This document shows, piece after piece, positions 46,676 through 56,548 of a DNA stretch of 64,000 nt. Each line of letters opens with the position of its first letter. Within the stretch, counting starts at the first letter, position 1. Both the position numbers and the translations under genes were made by a program. The stretch is from Gimesia chilikensis (lineage in GTDB: Bacteria; Planctomycetota; Planctomycetia; Planctomycetales; Planctomycetaceae): contig NZ_VTSR01000002.1 in assembly GCF_008329715.1 (NCBI RefSeq), positions 1 to 64,000 of the forward strand. The letters run 5' to 3'. The notes under the pieces were generated by a model. It ran no database searches, had not been told where the DNA came from, and was given only the letters and a program-made list of their open reading frames with translations.

Positions 46676-46912
46676 GCATGCCACCCCGGCAGTACCAGAT
46701 CGGATTCTGAATCTGGCCACTGCTGCCTCTCGCTTCAGGCGTTGACATTGCTCTTCCTGCCCTCGGTGACATTCCGTTTCACAGCAGGCAGTTCGCGATC
46801 TTCAAGGTCTGATTCTCCAGAGAAATACTCCCGCATTGATTCACTGTGGATCTCATTTGAAAGAGATCGCATCCATTGGCTGCACTGATCTGCGACCTGA
46901 TAAGGGACAGAC

Positions 46913-48349
46913 ATGAACGTACTTCTGAAATCACTGAAACCCCTTCTGGCGATCGCAGTGTTTGTGGTCATTGCCGGAGCGTTCGTTTTACGAGACCGCT
47001 GGTTGCCGTTGCTGGAGCAGAATCCGTCTGACGCGGATCGTCAGGCTGCTGCCTCGAAAAAATCGGGGAGTAAAAAAGATTCCGAACAGCAGAAGATCAT
47101 TCTCTCAGATCAGGCGATTGCCAACCTGGGATTGAGGGTCAAATCCATCCTGCCGGAAACGTACTGGAAAACGCTGCAGGTCCCGGGCATGATCGTCGAT
47201 CGCCCCGGCCGCAGCGACCAGGGCGTGATCTCTCCCGTGGAGGGCGTCGTGGAGAAGATGAACTTTTACCCGGGCGATACGGTGCGACCGGGAGACGTGC
47301 TGTATACGATTGGCATCCTCAGTGAATCACTACAGCAGACGCAGACGAATCTATTCAAAGACACCCACAACATCGCACTGGCCGAGAAAAAACAGAAACG
47401 CCTGGAGACCTCGCGGGGCGCAATACCCGAGGCACGCATCATCGAAGTCGTCAATGAAATCAAACGGTTGAAAGTCGCCATCAAAGGCTATCAGCACGAA
47501 CTGCGCAATCGGGGCTTCACTCCCCAGCAGCTGCAGGAAATCGCCCAGGGAAATTTTGTGCGGGACCTGGATATTCTCGTTCCCGATCGCCTGCCCCCTT
47601 CCCGGCTGCAGGAGACCTCCGTCGTGATGAAAACTTCGGGAGACACATCCCGTCAGCAGACGCCGCTCACCTTTGAAATTCAAGAGAGTGACATCGACCT
47701 CGGACAACAGGTGAAAACGGGCCAGATGTTATGCCTGCTGGCAAACCATCGTCTGCTCGCCATCGAAGGGCGTGCCTTTCGGAATGAAACCCAACTGCTG
47801 GAACGAAGCGTCAGAGAAGGCTGGCCGGTCGACGTCGATTTCCAGGAACACAGCTCCAGCGACTGGCCCCCCGTCGATCAGGTGTTTCACATTCAGAAAC
47901 TGATGAATGTCATCGATCCGGTGAACCGTACCTTTGCTTTTCGTCTGCCACTGGACAATCAGTCGCGTGTGGTAAAACAGGATGGGCAGCCCCAGGTGCT
48001 CTGGCGGTTTCGTCCCGGACAGAAAGTCCGGTTGATGATTCGGGTGGAAAAACTGGACAACGTATTCGTACTCCCCGCTGACGCCGTGGCTCGCGAAGGC
48101 GCGGAGGCGTTTGTCTTCACCCAGAATGTAAATACCTTCCACCGCAAACCGGTGCGGATACTGGAACGGGATCGCCGCCATACCGTGATTGCCAATGATG
48201 GTTCACTCACCCCCGGTTCCTTTGTGGTTCAGGGGGCGGCCGAACAGTTAAATCGCATGCTGAAGTCCTCCTCCGATAATGATTTGCCCGAAGGCTACCA
48301 TATCCACGCGGACGGCAGTCTCCACAAAAACGAAGACGAAGGGAAATAG
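46913..48349 (+). CDS. Periplasmic adaptor subunit of HME-type RND efflux pump
   Basis: The protein has 478 residues. An N-terminal membrane anchor (PLLAIAVFVVIAGAFVL) is followed by a lipoyl/barrel-sandwich half (GVISPVEGVVEKMNFYPGD), a helical hairpin (about 140-200), a second half and a beta-barrel. VFVLPADAVAREGAEAFVF is typical of CusB/CzcB adaptors. The end is His/acid-rich (YHIHADGSLHKNEDE). It links the inner-membrane pump encoded next to an outer-membrane channel; no channel gene is seen in this window. Confidence 0.88.
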   Translation: MNVLLKSLKPLLAIAVFVVIAGAFVLRDRWLPLLEQNPSDADRQAAASKKSGSKKDSEQQKIILSDQAIANLGLRVKSILPETYWKTLQVPGMIVDRPGRSDQGVISPVEGVVEKMNFYPGDTVRPGDVLYTIGILSESLQQTQTNLFKDTHNIALAEKKQKRLETSRGAIPEARIIEVVNEIKRLKVAIKGYQHELRNRGFTPQQLQEIAQGNFVRDLDILVPDRLPPSRLQETSVVMKTSGDTSRQQTPLTFEIQESDIDLGQQVKTGQMLCLLANHRLLAIEGRAFRNETQLLERSVREGWPVDVDFQEHSSSDWPPVDQVFHIQKLMNVIDPVNRTFAFRLPLDNQSRVVKQDGQPQVLWRFRPGQKVRLMIRVEKLDNVFVLPADAVAREGAEAFVFTQNVNTFHRKPVRILERDRRHTVIANDGSLTPGSFVVQGAAEQLNRMLKSSSDNDLPEGYHIHADGSLHKNEDEGK

Positions 48350-48358
48350 GAGAACGCC

Positions 48359-51300
48359 GTGCTCAATTCCATTATCCGACTTTCGTTAACCCATCGCACT
48401 CTGGTCCTGGCGGCCTGTGTGGTCATTCTGGCTTATGGCGGTTACCTGACCACCAAGCTGCCGATCGACGTCTTTCCTGACCTCGACCGTCCGCGCGTGG
48501 TCATCCTCACACAGTGTCCCGGCATGTCATCGGAAGAGGTGGAAACCCTCGTTACTTATCCCATCGAAACAGCCATTCTGGGGGCCAACGGCGTTGAGGA
48601 TGTCCGCAGTCAGTCCAGCCAGGGGATGAATGTCATCTACGTCGAGTTCAGCTGGCAGACGGAACCGCGTTACGCCCGGCAGATCGTTTCAGAACGCCTG
48701 GCCAACGTCCCCATGCCGCCCGGGATCCGTCCGATCATGACTCCCCAGGCCTCGATCATGGGACAGATTCTGCACGTCGGAATCCATCGTCGCAAAGGAC
48801 CACAAGGCGGACTGCTTGCGCCGCTGGAGCAGGTAGATCTGCTTGCAGAGCGGACTGAGCAGAATGGACGCCCCGTGCTCACTGTCTGGGATCCCGTCGT
48901 ACGCAACGATCCCGACCAGTGGCAAAAAGTCGAAGTGCAGGACCCCCACTGGGATCCGGCACTCCCGGGACGAGAGGTTTCATTTACCTGGAATAAACGT
49001 TCTTACGACGTTGTCTTTCCCACGCCTTTAGAAGAAAAGATGGACCTGCGGACCACGGCTGACTGGTTAATCAGGCCCCGCTTGCTCAAATTAAATGGCA
49101 TCGCTGAAGTCATCGTCATGGGCGGCGATCAGAAACAGTACCAGGTCCTCGTCGATCCGATCAAGCTGCAGGAATATAATGTCTCCCTGCAGGATGTCGA
49201 AGAAGCCGTGCAGTCGAACAATCTGAATGCCAGTGGCGGATTTATCCTCAGCGGACAGACCGAACGCCCCGTGCGGGTCATCGGCCGACTCGGTGCCCTG
49301 ACCAATAATGTCCTCGAAGAGCTGCGCCAGGCACCCGTGAAAATGAATGGAGACCGGGCGGTTTTGCTGGAGAACGTGGCGGAGATCGTCGAAGGTCCCG
49401 CACCCAAACGCGGAGACGCGAGTATCGACGGACACCCGGGAGTCGTGATCACCATTGTCAAACAGCCTCACGCTGATACCCGCAAGCTGACCGACGACGT
49501 CATGGCGGCACTCCGTGATGCGGAAACTTCCTTGCCCGCCGACATCGTCATCAATACCAAACTGTTTAAGCTGAAGAGTTTCATCGACCGCGGAATTTAC
49601 TATGTCGAAGAGGCGCTGGTCATCGGAGCGGTACTGGTGGTGATCGTACTCTTCCTGTTTCTCTTAAACCTGCGGACAACGTTCATTACCCTCACGGCCA
49701 TTCCTCTCTCGCTGGTCATCACGACGCTCGTGTTCCGCGTGGTGGGTGTGCTCACGGGGACCGAACTGTCGATCAATGTGATGACCCTGGGAGGCATCGC
49801 CGTCGCTATCGGAGAACTTGTCGACGATGCGATTGTGGACGTGGAAAATATTTTCCGTCGTCTGGGAGAAAACAATATCAGCCCGGATCCCAAACCGGCG
49901 ATAGTTGTCGTGTTTGAAGCCAGTCGGGAAATCCGTTCGGCGATTGTCTTTGGAACCGCCGTCGTGGTGCTGGCCTTTATGCCTCTGTTTGCTCTCTCGG
50001 GAGTTGAAGGACGTCTGTTTGTGCCCCTCGGTGTCGCCTACATTGTTTCCATCCTGGCTTCCCTGCTCGTTTCGCTGACGGTGACACCGGTCCTCTCGTA
50101 TTACCTGCTGCCCCAGGCCAAGGCCACCCACACGCATCAGGATGGGCGGCTGTTGCGGTTTCTGAAATGGGGCGCCGGATACCTGATCCGGTTCAGTATG
50201 CGGCATGCTGCAGTTCTACTACTGCTGACCTGGACCCTGGTCGGTGTCAGCGTCTGGGAACTCTCCAGACTGGGAGCTGACTTTCTACCGAAATTCGATG
50301 AAGGCAGCGTACAGATCAACGTTACCCTGCCAGGAGGATCTTCCCTCAAAGCGTCTAACGAAGCCTCCTCGCTGATCGATGCCCAACTGGTCAAAATGCA
50401 AAAGACAAAGGACAATCCCCGCGGCCCGATCCTGCACTTTTTCCGCCGAACCGGACGTGCTGAGCGGGATGAACATGCTCAACCTGTCAACGTGGGTGAA
50501 TACATTCTGACGATGAACCCACAGGCAGACTACGACCGGGATGAATTCCTTGAAACGTTACTCTCCGATCTGAAAACCAACGTCCCGGGAGTTGGCATCG
50601 AAGCAGAGCAGCCACTCTCTCACCTGATCAGCCACATGCTGTCCGGCGTCAAAGCCCAGGTCGGCATCAAACTCTATGGTGATGATCTCGATAAGCTCCG
50701 CGAACTGGCAGGAGACGTCCGCGCTGCCATCACTGACATCCCCGGCGTAACCCCGCCGATCATCGATCCTCAGGAACGCGTTGATGAACTGCATGTGGTG
50801 CTCAAACCCGATGAGCTGGCTTACTTCGGGTTAAGCCGGGAGTACGTCGCCCGCTTTGTTGAGACTGCCCTCAAAGGCGAAGCCGTCTCTCAGGTGCTCG
50901 AAGGACAGCGGCGTTTCGATCTGGTCATCAAGCTCGATGAACCGTATCGTTCCGATCCCTATAACCTGGGTACACTCAGGCTCGAACTCCCCAATGGACG
51001 AGGACAGATTCGCTTACGGGAGCTGGCTGACTTTCCCGCTTCCGCCAGTGGTCCGAACCTGGTCAACCGGGAAAATGTCCGCCGTCGACAGACCATTCGT
51101 TGTAACGTCTCGGGACGCGATCTGGCCAGTACCGTGGCTGAGATTGAAAAACAGGTTCGTGCAGAAGTCGAACTGCCAACCGGTTATTTTGTGGAGTTCG
51201 GTGGGCAGTTTGAAGCACAACGTTCGGCCACACTCCTGATTACCATTCTGGCTGCCGTCTCGGTCGCCGGGATCTTTATCGTACTGATGATGCTCTACCC

Positions 51301-51799
51301 TTCCGCTCGCATCACCTTTCAGATCCTGAATGCCATCCCGACGGCGTTCATCGGAGGTGTCTTCGCGCTGGTCTTAACCGACCAGACTCTGACGGTCGCC
51401 AGCATGGTGGGCTTTGTGTCTCTGGGGGGGATTGCCGTTCGGAATGGCATTCTGCTCGTGACGCATTATTTCCATTTAATGGAAGAGGAAGGGGAAAGCT
51501 TCTCTCCCGAGATGGTGCTTCGCGGCAGCCTGGAACGACTGGCTCCCGTGCTGATGACCGCCCTCACAGCCGGAATCGCCCTGATTCCCCTGGTGGTGGG
51601 TGGGAACAAACCGGGACTGGAAATCCTCTATCCCGTCGCGACTGTGATTCTGGGAGGCCTGGTCACATCCACCTTCTGTGAATTCTTTATCCACCCGGGC
51701 CTATTCTGGAAATTCTCCGGCAAGGACGCCGATCGACTGGTTCGCAGCGAAACATCGGAAGCAGAACTCCTGCGGACTGCAACACAACAACACTCTTGA
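48359..51799 (+). CDS. CusA/CzcA-family heavy-metal efflux RND transporter
   Basis: The protein has 1146 residues from a GTG start with an aggag ribosome site, 10 bp after the adaptor gene. It has the RND layout: TM1, a periplasmic loop beginning FPDLDRPRVVILTQCPGMS, TM2-6 with the proton-relay motif GELVDDAIVDVENIFRR, a second periplasmic loop and TM8-12 (SLGGIAVRNGILLVTHY). These motifs match the HME subgroup that exports Cu(I)/Ag(I) or Zn/Co/Cd/Ni. Two inserts in the first loop (about 145-215) make it about 100 residues longer than E. coli CusA. The metal cannot be assigned by eye. Confidence 0.92.
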   Translation: MLNSIIRLSLTHRTLVLAACVVILAYGGYLTTKLPIDVFPDLDRPRVVILTQCPGMSSEEVETLVTYPIETAILGANGVEDVRSQSSQGMNVIYVEFSWQTEPRYARQIVSERLANVPMPPGIRPIMTPQASIMGQILHVGIHRRKGPQGGLLAPLEQVDLLAERTEQNGRPVLTVWDPVVRNDPDQWQKVEVQDPHWDPALPGREVSFTWNKRSYDVVFPTPLEEKMDLRTTADWLIRPRLLKLNGIAEVIVMGGDQKQYQVLVDPIKLQEYNVSLQDVEEAVQSNNLNASGGFILSGQTERPVRVIGRLGALTNNVLEELRQAPVKMNGDRAVLLENVAEIVEGPAPKRGDASIDGHPGVVITIVKQPHADTRKLTDDVMAALRDAETSLPADIVINTKLFKLKSFIDRGIYYVEEALVIGAVLVVIVLFLFLLNLRTTFITLTAIPLSLVITTLVFRVVGVLTGTELSINVMTLGGIAVAIGELVDDAIVDVENIFRRLGENNISPDPKPAIVVVFEASREIRSAIVFGTAVVVLAFMPLFALSGVEGRLFVPLGVAYIVSILASLLVSLTVTPVLSYYLLPQAKATHTHQDGRLLRFLKWGAGYLIRFSMRHAAVLLLLTWTLVGVSVWELSRLGADFLPKFDEGSVQINVTLPGGSSLKASNEASSLIDAQLVKMQKTKDNPRGPILHFFRRTGRAERDEHAQPVNVGEYILTMNPQADYDRDEFLETLLSDLKTNVPGVGIEAEQPLSHLISHMLSGVKAQVGIKLYGDDLDKLRELAGDVRAAITDIPGVTPPIIDPQERVDELHVVLKPDELAYFGLSREYVARFVETALKGEAVSQVLEGQRRFDLVIKLDEPYRSDPYNLGTLRLELPNGRGQIRLRELADFPASASGPNLVNRENVRRRQTIRCNVSGRDLASTVAEIEKQVRAEVELPTGYFVEFGGQFEAQRSATLLITILAAVSVAGIFIVLMMLYPSARITFQILNAIPTAFIGGVFALVLTDQTLTVASMVGFVSLGGIAVRNGILLVTHYFHLMEEEGESFSPEMVLRGSLERLAPVLMTALTAGIALIPLVVGGNKPGLEILYPVATVILGGLVTSTFCEFFIHPGLFWKFSGKDADRLVRSETSEAELLRTATQQHS

Positions 51800-51828
51800 T
51801 TATTTTCTCTCAAGCAAAGGAAAACGAA

Positions 51829-52326
51829 ATGAAAAATCTGAACCTCTCCGGCTTACTCTTCGCTGCTCTGCTCGTAACAGGTTGTGCGGATAAAGGCACT
51901 CCTGAATCGGCACCTCCCGAAGCGGCCGCTGAGCCCGCAACACATTCAGAAGAAAATCATGCGGAAGCACATTCTCACGGAACCGGTCCCAACGGCGGGG
52001 TCGTTTTTGATCTGGGTAAGTACCATGCGGAATTCACCGTCGATCATCCCAGTCATGAATGCACGATTCTCTTCCTGGGTGCCGATGAAAAATCACCTGC
52101 TCAGGTTGCAGCCACAGAGCTGACGCTCACAACCAAAGAAACGAAAACGGCAGAGGGTAAGGTGGTCCCACCCATGACAGTCAAGCTGCTTCCACAGGAT
52201 GCCGCGGATGGGAAAGCTGCCAAATTCGTCGGCACTGATCCCGGAATCGGAAACGTCGCCGACTTCTCCGGAACGGTACTGGGTGAAATCGACGGTAAAC
52301 CATCCCAGGGTGAATTCGAAGAATAA
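51829..52326 (+). CDS. Lipoprotein of the metal-efflux operon
   Basis: I chose the ATG at 51829, preceded by an aagg-rich site, because it gives a clean lipoprotein signal (LLFAALLVTGCAD, lipid on Cys19); the frame is open from 51796. It has 165 residues. The mature start is Ala/Glu/His-rich (HSEENHAEAHSHGTGPNGG), then comes a small beta-rich domain (about 50-165) of unrecognised family. The His-rich lead and position 30 bp after the pump gene suggest metal binding at the envelope. Confidence 0.75.
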   Translation: MKNLNLSGLLFAALLVTGCADKGTPESAPPEAAAEPATHSEENHAEAHSHGTGPNGGVVFDLGKYHAEFTVDHPSHECTILFLGADEKSPAQVAATELTLTTKETKTAEGKVVPPMTVKLLPQDAADGKAAKFVGTDPGIGNVADFSGTVLGEIDGKPSQGEFEE

Positions 52327-52448
52327 TTGAACCGCCTGAATTATCGGTCTCAGCTGGTCATCGCCTGAATGAGGAATCAGGTGGTGCCCGGCCGGGGCAC
52401 TGTTACGTATGCACGGGGACGCTTCAACGTCAGCGAGGACACAGACAC

Positions 52449-52799
52449 ATGTGGTATTATCTCCTGAAAGTGGTACTGTCGGCAGTTCTGGTGGTTGCCG
52501 TTTCAGAAATATCCAAACGCAGCTCACTCTTAGGTGGTATGCTGGCTTCGTTACCTCTGGTGTCTTACCTCGGCTTGATCTGGCTCTATATTGATACGGG
52601 AAGCACCACCAAAGTATCGGAACTGTCACGCAGTATCTTCTGGCTGGTCCTGCCTTCGCTCTCCTTCTTCCTGCTTTTGCCCTGGCTCTTGAAAAAAGGA
52701 ATGGGCTTTGGTGCCAGCTTCGGAATCTCAACGGTCGTGATGATCGGCTTCTACCTGGCGATGGTCGTCTGTCTGAAGAAACTGGGCATTCAAGCCTAG
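52449..52799 (+). CDS. DUF3147-like membrane protein
   Basis: A 116-residue protein with four hydrophobic segments. It includes the charged pair in SEISKRSSLLGGMLASLPLVSYLGL, typical of DUF3147, a family of unknown function. It is 122 bp after the lipoprotein gene; the gap holds two short GC-rich inverted repeats, one being gtgcccggccggggcac near 52384. It may be the last gene of the metal operon. Confidence 0.75.
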   Translation: MWYYLLKVVLSAVLVVAVSEISKRSSLLGGMLASLPLVSYLGLIWLYIDTGSTTKVSELSRSIFWLVLPSLSFFLLLPWLLKKGMGFGASFGISTVVMIGFYLAMVVCLKKLGIQA

Positions 52800-52823
52800 A
52801 TCTGTTTCTCACCAGATGCCGCT

Positions 52824-54059
52824 TCAGCGAGGTCCGGTCAGCCAGAGTCTCATCCGCTGCAGTTTCAACGCCAGCCGACCGGCAATCGAGCCGCGAAATT
52901 CCGCGTATTCGTGTGCGGTCTGTTCATGTTCTGTCTGCCGTTCCTGCAACCGGGTCTGCAACTGCTGCAGCTGTTGTTCCAGCAGTTGAGCGCGTTGCTC
53001 GAACCCGGCGGCCCGCTGTTCGACTGCTGCCTGTCGTTTCACCAGCGGAGCCAGTTCCTGAAGGTAATTCGCTGCTGCTCTGAATTTGCTGTCAGGAGAA
53101 ACAGACTCATCCTGACTCTGTTGCACTGCCCCTTGATAAAGCAACTCCAACTGATCCAGGTACTGCTCCAGGTCAGCCTCCTGGCGAATCCACTCTGAGA
53201 CTGCTGCCGCATCCGCCGCGTTATATCCGGAAAGGGCATCCACAAGACTGGCTTCTGTTAAGGGAGCCGCCTGCATCGTCCGCACGCCAAAATTCAACCG
53301 GCGGAGCTGCTGCATGTTTTGTGAGGTCACCAGCCCTCCCACTCCGTACCGTTCGGTGACGACCACAGCACAACCCACGGCCATCGCCTCCAGCGCACAA
53401 CGGGCTTTCGCAAACACGACGTCGTATTGAGGCAGCAACTCTTCGGGTCGGGACTGCACATTCCCCGAGCTCTGTCCGATGAGATCCACCCGTTCGATGC
53501 CCCTCGCACGACAGGCCGCACGAATCAGCCCTGCATAGTTATGATCCGAAGCCTGGTTGCTGAAGATGAGCGCAGACTGCGGTTGTTCCGGCAGTGGCGC
53601 TCGCGGCTGATAACGTTTCAGGTCGACGAAATTATACAAAGTTCTGACCTGCTCAGACGCAATGCCCGGCGTCGTCAACAGCCGCTCGCGACACAAATCA
53701 TCGACGGCGACATATGTGAAAATATTCGGAAATACGACCGGACGTTCCTGCCAGGGAAGCCAGCCATGACAGTAATACACGACAGGCGTCTCAGGAAAAT
53801 GCAGCATTGCCGACATCGCTTCCAGATGATGCTGCGCGTGAATCACATCGGGCGGCTCCTGCAGTGCGTTCAGATCATCGATCACGGGGATCGTCTTCTG
53901 CTGCAGTTCCTCTCCAAGGTCTCCCAATGTCGTGGAATACGCCACCGGCAAATGCCCGCGACGCAACAGTCCCTGCGCCACGTCGGACAGGAACAGTTCC
54001 GAACCGGCTCGCAACGCGAGCGTATTATTCGTCAACAGGATCCGCAGAGGCGACGTCAT
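52824..54059 (-). CDS. GT4-type glycosyltransferase with C-terminal coiled coil
   Basis: The protein has 411 residues. A Rossmann start ([22 protein letters not shown]) is typical of retaining family 4 enzymes. HAQHHLEAM and a C-terminal Rossmann half with [21 protein letters not shown] follow, though the usual E-x7-E is partly degenerate. Residues about 325-395 form a Gln/Glu-rich coiled coil ending in a basic helix ([14 protein letters not shown]) that may touch the membrane. Its start overlaps the end of the next minus-strand gene by 4 nt, so the two are co-expressed. Confidence 0.75.
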   Translation of the reverse strand: MTSPLRILLTNNTLALRAGSELFLSDVAQGLLRRGHLPVAYSTTLGDLGEELQQKTIPVIDDLNALQEPPDVIHAQHHLEAMSAMLHFPETPVVYYCHGWLPWQERPVVFPNIFTYVAVDDLCRERLLTTPGIASEQVRTLYNFVDLKRYQPRAPLPEQPQSALIFSNQASDHNYAGLIRAACRARGIERVDLIGQSSGNVQSRPEELLPQYDVVFAKARCALEAMAVGCAVVVTERYGVGGLVTSQNMQQLRRLNFGVRTMQAAPLTEASLVDALSGYNAADAAAVSEWIRQEADLEQYLDQLELLYQGAVQQSQDESVSPDSKFRAAANYLQELAPLVKRQAAVEQRAAGFEQRAQLLEQQLQQLQTRLQERQTEHEQTAHEYAEFRGSIAGRLALKLQRMRLWLTGPR

Positions 54060-54850
54060 GCGCGGTCGTCCCTCCCGAGGGCAGAAATCAGGGGAAGCAT
54101 ATGCTGACGAAACTCGATCGCGCGATCATAGTAGCCCGCTGAAACCTGGCGGGCCCCGTGCCGCTCATAGAACGGAGGTGTCTCCTCGAAATGATTCAGT
54201 TCATGACCCGAGATGGATGGCGAAAACCATTCCTCCCCCAGGATCCCGTCCCCAAATTGCGCGAGCATCTCTTCGACCTCTTCCAGCAGGGTACCTCCCA
54301 CTTTCTGGGCGTAATCTCGAATCTGGGTTAGCTTCCATGCCTGTTCGGTCTGACTGAGTGCATGGCACCACGCTCCCTCCCGATCCGACCAGGCACTGGG
54401 AGAATCCACGAGCGGGAATTCATAGTTCTGCACTGTTCGACCGGATGTCTGCTGCAGATCACGCACGGCACTGTCAATCAGGCTGCGACACAGATCGTGT
54501 GAAGGGTTATAACCCTCGATCGAGTCGCCCACCACCAGATCGATCTGCTGTTCCCGGAGTGTCTCGCAGATCTGAGTTCGCAGTTGCGCAAAGAAATCCA
54601 GATCCTGATCGAGTATCGCCTGGTAAAACTGTTGGTCGGTAAAGTTGCCGCACAACGATCCCAGGTGGCCGCCGGCCCCTTCGATCAATTGACAGGAAAG
54701 TTCGATCCGAGGCTGAGTGGTATGACCGGAACCATCAGTCAGAATCAATACGAGCGGTCGCGCTGTTTTCAGCCAGCCGAGTACGCGCAGTTCATGGCCG
54801 GGATGGCTCAGAATCAGAGCGGTAGTGGGAGTATTAGAAGTTGGGCGCAT
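54056..54850 (-). CDS. PIG-L/LmbE-like deacetylase family protein (divergent)
   Basis: The protein has 264 residues. The N-terminal [18 protein letters not shown] resembles the zinc motif AHPDDE of PIG-L enzymes but with Gly-His in place of Asp-Asp. A later [10 protein letters not shown] may provide the distal His. Such enzymes remove acetyl groups from N-acetyl sugars; with the key Asp changed, activity is uncertain. It is upstream of and overlapping a glycosyltransferase, which fits a role in a glycan or sugar-conjugate pathway. Confidence 0.6.
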   Translation of the reverse strand: MRPTSNTPTTALILSHPGHELRVLGWLKTARPLVLILTDGSGHTTQPRIELSCQLIEGAGGHLGSLCGNFTDQQFYQAILDQDLDFFAQLRTQICETLREQQIDLVVGDSIEGYNPSHDLCRSLIDSAVRDLQQTSGRTVQNYEFPLVDSPSAWSDREGAWCHALSQTEQAWKLTQIRDYAQKVGGTLLEEVEEMLAQFGDGILGEEWFSPSISGHELNHFEETPPFYERHGARQVSAGYYDRAIEFRQHMLPLISALGRDDRA

Positions 54851-55261
54851 TGTCGAAGTAGTATAGATGATCGCAGTAGTAGATCACTCAATTCCGAGAA
54901 GAGTGATCGGCGTGTTGTTCGGAACGAAATAAAAGTGCTCCTGGCCCTGTGGGGCGGGATTATAGCACTCCCTTTCTCTAAGCGTCTAGTGAACTTACGG
55001 AGTTCTCATTAGCCGGAGAAATGAGTGCTTTGGTAACGAACCATAATCCTGTCGGTCTGGAATCGATATTCAGGGCACGAAAGAGTGCCCTTGGAATTAA
55101 AGCCTCCAGCCGTTAAGGTGAAAAGTAAGAATAAAAAGAAGAAGAAATATGTGAGTCGGTCCCTTTCAGCAATCCAATACCATTCTGATCGTATCATTCG
55201 TTGTCATCATGCAACGTGGCCGGCAATAAACTTACAATGAGAACCTCAACGAAAGTTTATT
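54851..55261. other. Divergent intergenic region
   Basis: It contains a 7-bp hairpin (agggcac 55072-55078 with gtgccct 55085-55091) without a T-run and the promoters of the two divergent units. No gene is seen. Confidence 0.4.
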
Positions 55262-56488
55262 ATGGCTAAAAAAAATCCTGATAAAGGATACATCGCATTA
55301 CTGGGCTGGTCTTTAGGCGCTATTGAAGCCGCAGAGAATTTTGACCGGCGTTACATCGTGATTGCCCCCGAGTGGGCCGAAGACTACGCCCGCGAGCACG
55401 GCATCCCCTATCTTCCCTGGAACTTTGAACGTCTCAATGAACGTTCTCTGGAAATCGCTGAACAGTTGCAGGAGAAAGGGGTCGACATCGCAATACCCCT
55501 GTTCGAAGAGACCGTAGAGTGGGCAGGCGCCATTAACTCCGTACTGCGTCAGAACCCACGCCTCCACGGCCAGGCGGTTTTGTTTCGCGATAAAGCACTC
55601 ATGAAACGCCGGGCCCAGCTCGGCGGGATTCGCGTCGGGATCTTTGAAGAAGCCCACGATCGCGACGACGTGATTCGCTTCATCCGCCGGGTCAACCAGA
55701 CCCTGCTCAAACTCGACGGCGATCCCGATGACCCGATTCACGTGAAAGCCTTCGATAAAGCAGGCTGCCTGGGCCATCGTATGATCAGCACGCCGGAGGA
55801 AGTCTATCGGATTCCCGACGAGGAATTTCCCCTGCTCATGGAAAGCCATCTCGACGGGCATGAGTTTGCCGTCGAAGCCTGGATCCATGATGGGAAAATC
55901 CGCTTTCTCAACATCTCGGAATATGTCCGCCTGGGCTACTCCGTCTTCGTGCCTCCGTCTCCCGAACTGGAAAAATGGCGCCCCCGCATCATCGAAGAAG
56001 TCGAAAAGCTGATTCATACATTCGATATCCAGTTCGGCCAGATTCACCCGGAATACTTCCTCACCAGCGACGGGACCATGTATTTCGGCGAAGTCGCCTA
56101 TCGTCCGCCGGGGTTCAAAGCCTTTGAACTCATCGAACGGGCTTACGGTTTTAATCCCTATCAGGCCTCGATGCTCGTCTTCGATCCCAAAACCACGGAA
56201 GAGGAAATCGAAGAATTCTTTTCCGAGGACGTAAAGAAAGCCAAAGGGCACGCCGGCTGTTTCGCCGTCTATCCGCGACGCTGGGTCGTCAATCGGCTGG
56301 AAATTCCGGACGAAATTCTGGATCACGACTATTTTGAATTTCATGAACTCCCCGAGCCGCTTGAATCCAAGGTCTCCAAACGATCTGCATTCGGCACGCA
56401 CTGGGGGCTCTTATTCTTTTTCGGAGAAGATCCTGTTCAATTGAAGGAGCTTCTGGAACATCAGGAAGAGCTGGACTTTTACGTATAA
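55262..56488 (+). CDS. ATP-grasp-fold ligase-like protein
   Basis: The protein has 408 residues. The N-terminal 90 residues form a Rossmann-like pre-ATP-grasp domain (YIALLGWSLGAIEAAE). The centre fits ATP-grasp: FRDKALMKRRAQLGGI, IHVKAFDKAGCLG, PLLMESHLDGHEFAVEAWI and the metal-binding strand YFGEVAYRPPG, with Glu where the family has Glu/Asn. Family enzymes join a carboxylate to an amine via acyl-phosphate. The substrate is unknown. It is 60 bp upstream of an unrecognised protein with which it probably forms an operon. Confidence 0.8.
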   Translation: MAKKNPDKGYIALLGWSLGAIEAAENFDRRYIVIAPEWAEDYAREHGIPYLPWNFERLNERSLEIAEQLQEKGVDIAIPLFEETVEWAGAINSVLRQNPRLHGQAVLFRDKALMKRRAQLGGIRVGIFEEAHDRDDVIRFIRRVNQTLLKLDGDPDDPIHVKAFDKAGCLGHRMISTPEEVYRIPDEEFPLLMESHLDGHEFAVEAWIHDGKIRFLNISEYVRLGYSVFVPPSPELEKWRPRIIEEVEKLIHTFDIQFGQIHPEYFLTSDGTMYFGEVAYRPPGFKAFELIERAYGFNPYQASMLVFDPKTTEEEIEEFFSEDVKKAKGHAGCFAVYPRRWVVNRLEIPDEILDHDYFEFHELPEPLESKVSKRSAFGTHWGLLFFFGEDPVQLKELLEHQEELDFYV

Positions 56489-56548
56489 CTTCGCCGCTGA
56501 CCAGGTATTTTCACGATGCGGAAACCATACCCTGGCGAAAACTGACTT

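Noticed and set aside
55313-56401. A 362-codon minus-strand frame opposite the ATP-grasp gene.
   Set aside because: The plus strand carries clear ATP-grasp motifs; the antisense frame has no recognisable domain.
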